A DNA stretch of 9,382 bases from Candidatus Fischerbacteria bacterium RBG_13_37_8 (lineage in GTDB: Bacteria; Acidobacteriota; HRBIN11; MFGW01): the NCBI GenBank assembly GCA_001780385.1, contig MFGW01000009.1, positions 1 to 9,382 on the forward strand, written 5' to 3'. A model generated the notes under the pieces. The model was not told the origin of the DNA, made no database searches, and saw only the letters and a list, made by a program, of their open reading frames with translations. Position 1 is the first letter of the stretch, and each line of letters starts with the position of its first letter. This document shows, piece by piece, positions 5,801-9,382 of this stretch. The position numbers and the translations under genes are program-made.

Positions 5801-7085
5801 CGATGACCAGATGCTCTGGTTTATTAATCAAACGGGACCTATTCCCGCAAACAGTTCATTCTATGATGTAAACACAGGAAGTTTCACTATCAAGGGTGGA
5901 CGGCATACGCTCGGATTGTACGTGGATGATCAGGATTATGTCGATGAATCGGATGAAACTGACAACACCTATTATCAGCAGTTTGTATGGAGTCCGTATA
6001 CTTTAACGAACGGCGTGACGAACCAACGCACAGCACCACCCAAGCGCGTGACCACAGGTGCAAATTATTTTAATTGTGATGGGTACCAGTACAGCACTGG
6101 ATGGTGGGGAGTAGTGGGCCTGCTACCTGAGACGGTGACGGATAATTATGATTTACAGTTGCATGATGATTATGCGGGGAGTGAGACAGGATTTGAAACA
6201 TGGTTGAAGCAGTCCTATTACAATGCCGGGTTTTCAGATTTTGTCATGACCAATGCGAATGATCCGTCGGTACCATACGGTTCGACATGGTATACATGTA
6301 TTCGGCAGGCGTATGATGTCCCAACCTCAACCGGCGATTACCGCATCCAGGAAGTGAATTCTACTGTGGCTGTAGTTCCACCTGGTCTCTTTGGTCCATA
6401 TACTATTAGCAGTTATGGGATACTTGGCGCACATGAGATTTATTTTGATGCAAATTCGGTGAACCGCATTTATTTCTTCCGCTTGCTTAATGACAGTGGT
6501 GGAAATAATCTCGGATTTGGATTATATGGACCGAGCCAACCGTATTATGCAAAGAATGAAGCACTTGCATACTCGGATGTATATGGTTCCGGGGAGGATG
6601 AATACTTCTTTGTGACCGTGCCAGAGGCGGCATATTATGGATTGGTAGTGTGGAAGAATAACACTGCGGATCTTCCGCAAGAGTCCTCCTATCGTTATGC
6701 AGCAGTGATGGTTCTGCCGTACCAGATTGACCAGAACACACTGCATGTTGCACGTAGCACGAGTCCGCCGGGACTGGTTCTGACCTGGGGTCCAGATTGT
6801 AATGCCAGAGGCAGTACGAATTATTCGCTCTATTACGGCAATCTCGATGTTCTGCGAACGACCGGCACATATGATTACACCGCCAGCACACCTGTCTGTG
6901 ATGCTGGGGCTGATCTGACTGAATATATACCCATGCCGAGCGGCAACGTGTTTTTCATTGTGACACCGCATGATGGTTCCGTGGAAGGCTCGTATGGTAC
7001 CACGTCGGAAGGTGTACAACGCACACCGGCAGGAGATCCCATACGTTGTCATCCGCAGCTTGCTGCAACTGCCTGCCTTGAATGA
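2808..7085 (+). CDS. Exported subtilisin-family (S8) serine protease with duplicated C-terminal modules
   Basis: The product has 1425 residues. Numbering from ATG 2808: a signal peptide at 1-22 (basic start, hydrophobic 'VIIVLCLFIMSSYLFGQ'), then an I9-like prodomain to about residue 180 ending in the typical 'LIDGLNALSVVELAYRL'. The catalytic domain spans about 215-530, with Asp252 in 'KYIDIENNW', His296 in 'NHATAVIGVV', oxyanion-hole Asn403 in 'VEAGANGSMN' and the nucleophile Ser498 in 'FAGTSSAAPIVAGAAA'. All four expected residues are present, so an active peptidase is predicted. A cysteine cluster, 'CGETCPCNCG', sits between His and Asn. Two copies of a roughly 370-residue module follow (about 568-940 and 941-1305), then a C-terminal Fn3-like domain ending 'EGSYGTTSEGVQR...CHPQLAATACLE'. 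There is no LPXTG, transmembrane or obvious type IX sorting tail. The protein should be secreted or surface-exposed and act on extracellular protein. It is far longer than a simple subtilase (about 280 residues mature) because of the accessory modules. It lies inside the inverted-repeat-bounded segment with its own leader. Family assignment is firm; substrate is unknown. Confidence 0.95.
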   Translation: MIKNKVIIVLCLFIMSSYLFGQRASITQGYAQKNGNDGACVTLKARYTRPKPQHTVLGTYDERDMVVVKFIQPTRIRLREGELTDLDGKQDLLPLKALLSQYPGLIIKRIFSRPEEDIEHERMIGEADICQELGDLNLYYLLDLRLVPAVQLESLIDGLNALSVVELAYRLADPEPAVLPPEVIEAVRKQASEGNPVSLSNATSLFVPPHEPTTPGNYEPMQMYLDQAPLGIDAEWAWTLTGRRGSNAKYIDIENNWNLWHDDLGTEFVHLPPLYIIPAPTCDGYGDCDFNSYQNHATAVIGVVSSSNDGIGTTGIAVDAGYGTCQQVEYGTVADCLNVSSAFLDPGDILMIEAHAKGPVCGETCPCNCGQFEYVPMEYWQEIFDAIQVAVANGRIVVEAGANGSMNLDHACYGGLFDRSVRDSNAILVGAGDPGVPHTPSCFTDYGDRVDMYGWGDGVVTLGYGGLYPGLPVSCGPGNVNCTDNFNVLYAGDFAGTSSAAPIVAGAAAIMQGVSKTKYSRIITPLEMRDYLQINGTPQGAPTDHHIEPLPNLFGSIRADLMWYLRSGWYDILVPRSTADANCNNVTLPATLPGFTVGTYLNSSGVNYGVYEANNFWDLYSVDDVGVVSVFQAVSNPLRPVCEINVTLSGTPISVKGGRHTLRVDWDFQSMVNEWYEDNNYYARQYVWSPFVLTNHSQTMSSAPPDRDSTGYVYYNIDGYAFQLPGGSGSWWGGVGMLPTNIAHDYDVRLFNDYVGSTQGFGDYLKQSAWSAGLSDFVLANGNIIGSTATRWAGVMQATGTPDTSNVMLEYDAGPSVYAIGTHGPYTIGYNQIIDVIELYFTPGSVGLYHDFKLINDGSADLGFSLYAPTADYAAKSDFVPGGYADTYGQGSDESFTLQITQSGYYALAVWKYNSYDLPLESNYTITIELSKPNFILDTPAGWSYPLIPRNTNGCTDTTCAITPTLQGDAAATWMNYHGRNNAPVEAAVSSFRSMYYLDDQMLWFINQTGPIPANSSFYDVNTGSFTIKGGRHTLGLYVDDQDYVDESDETDNTYYQQFVWSPYTLTNGVTNQRTAPPKRVTTGANYFNCDGYQYSTGWWGVVGLLPETVTDNYDLQLHDDYAGSETGFETWLKQSYYNAGFSDFVMTNANDPSVPYGSTWYTCIRQAYDVPTSTGDYRIQEVNSTVAVVPPGLFGPYTISSYGILGAHEIYFDANSVNRIYFFRLLNDSGGNNLGFGLYGPSQPYYAKNEALAYSDVYGSGEDEYFFVTVPEAAYYGLVVWKNNTADLPQESSYRYAAVMVLPYQIDQNTLHVARSTSPPGLVLTWGPDCNARGSTNYSLYYGNLDVLRTTGTYDYTASTPVCDAGADLTEYIPMPSGNVFFIVTPHDGSVEGSYGTTSEGVQRTPAGDPIRCHPQLAATACLE
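4509..5627 (+). repeat. Protease internal module, copy 1 (coding repeat)
   Basis: This codes for residues about 568-940. Landmarks in order: 'GWYDILVPRS', 'KGGRHTLRVD' (from residue 656) running into a CARDB-like 'VNEWYEDNNYYARQYVWSPF', then 'NIDGYAF', 'WWGGVGMLP', 'YDVRLFNDYVGSTQGF', 'LKQS', 'GLSDFVLANGN', 'GPYTIGYNQI', 'LINDGSADLGFSLY' and 'YYALAVWKYNSYDLPLESNY'. Each landmark has a counterpart in the same order in copy 2. Module edges are approximate. Confidence 0.85.
5628..6730 (+). repeat. Protease internal module, copy 2 (coding repeat)
   Basis: This codes for residues about 941-1305. Landmarks: 'GWSYPLIPRN', 'KGGRHTLGLYVDD' (from residue 1029, 373 after copy 1), 'VDESDETDNTYYQQFVWSPY', 'NCDGYQY', 'WWGVVGLLP', 'YDLQLHDDYAGSETGF', 'LKQS', 'GFSDFVMTNAND', 'GPYTISSYGIL', 'LLNDSGGNNLGFGLY' and 'YYGLVVWKNNTADLPQESSY'. 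Copy 2 keeps the acidic CARDB-type turn (ESDETDN) better than copy 1. The copies differ widely at DNA level apart from short shared words such as GGTGGACGGCATAC, so the duplication is old. Confidence 0.85.
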
Positions 7086-7088
7086 ATA

Positions 7089-7109
7089 AACAGTGAACAG
7101 TGGACAGTG
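7089..7109 (+). repeat. Three tandem 7-bp units after the protease stop
   Basis: The units are AACAGTG, AACAGTG, GACAGTG, followed by a degraded fourth (ATCAG). They begin four bases after the TGA. The rest of 7110-7170 has no gene. It contains a T-run and an imperfect palindrome (TTTGC...GCAAA, 7132-7151) that does not form a terminator with a downstream T-tract. Confidence 0.6.
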
Positions 7110-7170
7110 ATCAGAGCGGGCATAATCATTTTTTGCTGAAATTTCTGCAAAGCACCATTCAAACACCCTG

Positions 7171-7214
7171 CAGACCTATGTTGTGAGGGTGTCTAATGTT
7201 ATGCTCCGACCCCC
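7171..7214 (+). repeat. 44-bp inverted repeat, right copy
   Basis: This is the reverse-complement partner of 1415-1458, with 2 mismatches in 44 bp. The C-run (7210-7215) is the outer edge and CAGACCTATG the inner edge, so the pair points inward like terminal inverted repeats. The last codons and TAA stop (7199-7201) of the methyltransferase frame lie inside it. I found no clean target-site duplication: the five bases outside the left copy are AAGGA and outside the right copy CTTAG or TTAGG, depending on where the edge is set. Confidence 0.88.
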
Positions 7215-7936
7215 CTTAGGATGTAGTTGCGGGTGGCAAAATAGTGGGATAATTTGTCCGATGAGGTCACCGGTAAGCTATTTAGCGAAAGCTCAGATTC
7301 CAGCCATTGCTCCATGTAATGCGGCCGGTCTGCAACCGCTATCTCGCGGTAAAATCCCTTGAGGGAATAGCTGTTGAAAAATTTAGCATCAACTACCTTG
7401 AAATCATTGTCCTGCAAAAGCGCCTGGAATTCTTCTTCTTTCACAAATGACTGGTAGTACTTTTCAATGCCCATCCTGGCAAACAGAATTCGGGCAAGAT
7501 CTTTAATCTTGTTGCGTTCTTCAGGTGAGGTGAAATGACCTGCATCATAATTGATGAGAAAATAGCCTTCGTCCTTCAGACATTCTTTTGCGGAACGCAT
7601 GTAATCTTGCCTCCTGTAAACATGTTCTAGAACACTGAACGAAACTACTATCTCAAATTTTTCACCGATCCTTTTGCCAATATCATAGGCATAGGCACAT
7701 TGCACTTTAGCATTGAATTGCGCAAGATTTTTTTGTGCCTTCAAGGATATTTTTTTGTCCGGCTCAATTCCCATATAATAAATATCCGGATAGCGTTCCA
7801 GCAATTTAATAAAACTCAAAGCTTCTCCGCATCCTAAATCAAGTATACTGACAGGCTTTTGCATCTTCTTGATGTAATCTTCTATCCAATTGAGACAATA
7901 TAATTTTGCAGTATTTCCAACAACCAGTATGTCCAT
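7199..7936 (-). CDS. Class I SAM-dependent methyltransferase
   Basis: The product has 245 residues from ATG 7934-7936 (MDILVVGNTAKLYC). Motif I, 'ILDLGCG', is at residues 31-37. The acidic residue expected to contact the SAM ribose is Glu58 in 'GIEPD', and 'VVSFSVLEHV' is near 97-106, the pattern of the Methyltransf_11/UbiE-like group. The acceptor substrate cannot be told from sequence, and no DNA-methylase DPPY/NPPY motif is visible. GAGG at 7944-7947 sits 7 bases before this ATG, which makes it preferable to the longer frame from 7993 that would overlap the gene upstream. The start lies 20 bp after the stop of the Rad50-like gene on the same strand, so the two are probably co-transcribed. 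The last four codons (GVGA) and the stop are provided by the 44-bp repeat, so the native C-terminus may have been slightly clipped after '...ATRNYILR'. Confidence 0.85.
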   Translation of the reverse strand: MDILVVGNTAKLYCLNWIEDYIKKMQKPVSILDLGCGEALSFIKLLERYPDIYYMGIEPDKKISLKAQKNLAQFNAKVQCAYAYDIGKRIGEKFEIVVSFSVLEHVYRRQDYMRSAKECLKDEGYFLINYDAGHFTSPEERNKIKDLARILFARMGIEKYYQSFVKEEEFQALLQDNDFKVVDAKFFNSYSLKGFYREIAVADRPHYMEQWLESELSLNSLPVTSSDKLSHYFATRNYILRGVGA

Positions 7937-7940
7937 TTTG

Positions 7941-7948
7941 CTACCTCT
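7941..7948 (-). promoter_or_regulatory. Shine-Dalgarno site of the methyltransferase
   Basis: Reading on the minus strand, AGAGGTAG precedes the ATG with a 7-base gap from GAGG to the start codon. It lies in the 20-bp gap between the two minus-strand genes and fixes the start at 7936. Confidence 0.7.
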
Positions 7949-7956
7949 ACGGTCCG

Positions 7957-9382
7957 TTAAGGATTGCTTCCCACACCTTCGCTTTGCTCGCATAGGATTA
8001 TTTTTTGCGCCATTTCCATGAAGGTGTCATCATGCGTGACGATGATTGCCTGTTTCAGTTCGCGCATCATTTCTTTCAAGGAATCAGCGAGCGCCTGCTT
8101 ACGTTCAAGATCAAGATTAATCGTCGGTTCATCGAAAATAACAAATTGTGCTTTCGTCAGAATTGATGCCATTGCAGCACGTATTGATAATGCAACGGCG
8201 ACCTGTTCACCACCGGAGAGCACCTCAAACTTGCGCGATGTTTCGGATTCATGTCCGGTAGTGAGATAGACCATGTAGGATTCGCGCTCATCATTTACCC
8301 ACTTTATTTGCTCGCTTCTGCCGGTGATGCTATGGTAATTTTCCGTGGCGAATACTTCTATCTGCTGGAGTAACCGACCTGCAACGAATTTCCCCATGCT
8401 CTCCACCTTGTTCCTGAAATGCTCCGCCAGTTTTAACTTCTCCCTGAGTTTATGTATGATGCCATTGAGCCGTTCATGATCCACCTCGAGTTGCCTGTTA
8501 TCATCGAGCTCCTTTTGTTTTAATGCGCATTCAGTTGTTATCTCCGATAGCCGTTTTTCCACAATCTCCTTTTCTGATTTCTTCTGCTGTAACTCATTCT
8601 TTTTTTTCTCGTATTCAGCTTCAGAATAATCATGCAGGTACTTGTTCAATTTTTCTTTTGATTTATCCATCGCGTGGTTGATTTTGTTCAGCTCCTTGTC
8701 CAGTTTCATTGCTGTTCTTTGATGCATCTGCAGTTCGCCTGCTTTTTGCCGGTTGCTCAAATACAGCTCATGACTTTGCCTTAGCGTCGAGAGGGCAGAA
8801 CTGAGATTCATCCTTTCCTGCTTCAGCGCAGGTAATTCGAAAATTTTGCTTTCGACCATTGTTATTTTTTCAGTTATCGAAGCTATCATCTTTTTGCTCT
8901 GTTCAATCTTCTTCGTTTCGTGCTGCAAGGTCTGTTCATTCTCTTCTATCTTTTTCCCGATGGTGTTCTTTTCTTCATTATATTTTTGCAGGGATTTCTT
9001 CTTTTCGTCCACATTCTTTGTCAGCGAATTGTGTTTTTCTTCCAGTGCGATGAGAGAATCCCGCAGGTCATGTCCTGCTTGCTCTAAATTATTCGGCTCA
9101 ATGTCATAGGTAAATTTATGAACTGCCGGCTGCAATAGCTCCTTTATTTTCAGCACGAGAACCTCGCTGTTTTTAGCAAAGAGCTCTGCATCCTTCTGCA
9201 GCAGTTCTATATTGTGTCTTTTTTCCTTATCTTTGTTGAGCTGATTCGCAAATACCGCAAGTGATTTTTCCAGTTCATTGAGTTGGTTGTCAACCTGCTC
9301 GTAATTATTCAGTTGCTCCAGCAATTTATTTTTTTCGCCCAGGATGCGGTCATTAATTTCTAAAAAATATTTTTTGACTGAG
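7957..9382 (-). CDS. rad50: Rad50/SbcC-type ATPase, C-terminal part (5' end beyond the window)
   Basis: The window holds 474 codons of the C-terminal half, and the frame is open to the right edge, so the N-terminal Walker A half is not visible. A TTG at 9322-9324 is an internal codon, not a start. From about 9382 to 8400 the protein is a coiled coil rich in K, E, Q and L. Then come the ABC signature 'LSGGEQ' (8203-8220), Walker B with D-loop 'FVIFDEPTINLD' followed by 'LERKQALADSL', and the H-loop 'IIVTHDD'. The spacing and wording of these motifs match Rad50 better than E. coli SbcC. No CxxC zinc hook occurs in the visible coil, so the hook, if present, lies beyond 9382. Known role: with the Mre11/SbcD nuclease it processes DNA double-strand breaks and hairpins in the cytoplasm. 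An mre11 gene would be expected next to it off-window. It ends at TAA just before the methyltransferase gene. Confidence 0.88.
   Translation of the reverse strand, partial: SVKKYFLEINDRILGEKNKLLEQLNNYEQVDNQLNELEKSLAVFANQLNKDKEKRHNIELLQKDAELFAKNSEVLVLKIKELLQPAVHKFTYDIEPNNLEQAGHDLRDSLIALEEKHNSLTKNVDEKKKSLQKYNEEKNTIGKKIEENEQTLQHETKKIEQSKKMIASITEKITMVESKIFELPALKQERMNLSSALSTLRQSHELYLSNRQKAGELQMHQRTAMKLDKELNKINHAMDKSKEKLNKYLHDYSEAEYEKKKNELQQKKSEKEIVEKRLSEITTECALKQKELDDNRQLEVDHERLNGIIHKLREKLKLAEHFRNKVESMGKFVAGRLLQQIEVFATENYHSITGRSEQIKWVNDERESYMVYLTTGHESETSRKFEVLSGGEQVAVALSIRAAMASILTKAQFVIFDEPTINLDLERKQALADSLKEMMRELKQAIIVTHDDTFMEMAQKIILCEQSEGVGSNP

Noticed and set aside
7050..7085. Homology between the protease C-terminus (PQLAATAC) and the kelch linker (PQLAASPC)
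   Set aside because: The similarity is a few residues only and the codons differ. It is too short to claim a shared origin.
6487..7166. Long minus-strand frames opposite the protease 3' end
   Set aside because: They are antisense shadows of a clear coding frame, with unlikely composition and no start signals.
7110..7170. Intrinsic terminator after the protease
   Set aside because: The palindrome at 7132-7151 has a mismatch and no following T-tract on either strand.
1415..7214. Assignment of the inverted repeat to the Tn3 family because its tip reads GGGGTC
   Set aside because: The inner part does not match Tn3-type ends, there is no tnpA or resolvase, and no 5-bp target duplication is evident.
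7937..7993. Longer methyltransferase starting at 7993
   Set aside because: It would overlap the Rad50 3' end and add a basic tail unlike this family. ATG 7936 has a well-spaced GAGG.
1..9382. tRNA, rRNA or riboswitch
   Set aside because: No recognisable tRNA arms, rRNA cores or riboswitch motifs were seen on either strand.

Overview
The window reads as accessory DNA from an uncultivated bacterium of moderate GC. The genes suggest an FCB-group or Acidobacteria-like candidate phylum: a large exported subtilase with repeated C-terminal modules, a kelch protein with 'AVWTGxEMIIWGG' repeats, and a Rad50 closer in its motifs to archaeal Rad50 than to E. coli SbcC. This is inference from family resemblance. 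No rRNA or other phylogenetic marker is present.

Layout, left to right. (1) About 6-1433, minus strand: a kelch-repeat gene in pieces. An N-terminal domain fragment (675-1403) ends at a TAG, and the same frame then continues for more than 220 codons into four kelch-type repeats (6-674). (2) 1415-1458 and 7171-7214: two copies of a 44-bp repeat in inverted orientation with 2 mismatches, exactly bounding a 5.8-kb segment. (3) Inside that segment, both genes are on the plus strand. One is an AT-rich orphan gene for an unrecognised, probably helical cytoplasmic protein (1625-2542), with a sigma70-like promoter so close to its ATG that the mRNA may be leaderless. The other is a 1425-residue exported subtilisin-family (S8) protease (2808-7085). 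The spacer between them holds two strong hairpins, a 9-bp minisatellite and a candidate promoter. (4) Right of the repeat, minus strand again: a class I SAM-dependent methyltransferase (7199-7936), 20 bp behind the 3' part of a Rad50/SbcC ATPase gene (7957 to beyond 9382), probably one transcript.

The main architectural point is that the plus-strand orphan-plus-protease block sits between minus-strand genes and is bounded by inverted repeats. The repeats also supply the last codons and stop of the methyltransferase frame and the first codons available to the kelch fragment. This fits an inserted or invertible cassette next to a decaying gene. No transposase or recombinase is visible in the segment, so the mechanism is open.

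The protease is the best-understood gene: signal peptide, I9-like prodomain, Asp/His/Asn/Ser catalytic set, two copies of a roughly 370-residue module containing a CARDB-like stretch, and a C-terminal Fn3-like domain. The orphan 305-residue protein and the cassette boundaries are the least explained parts.
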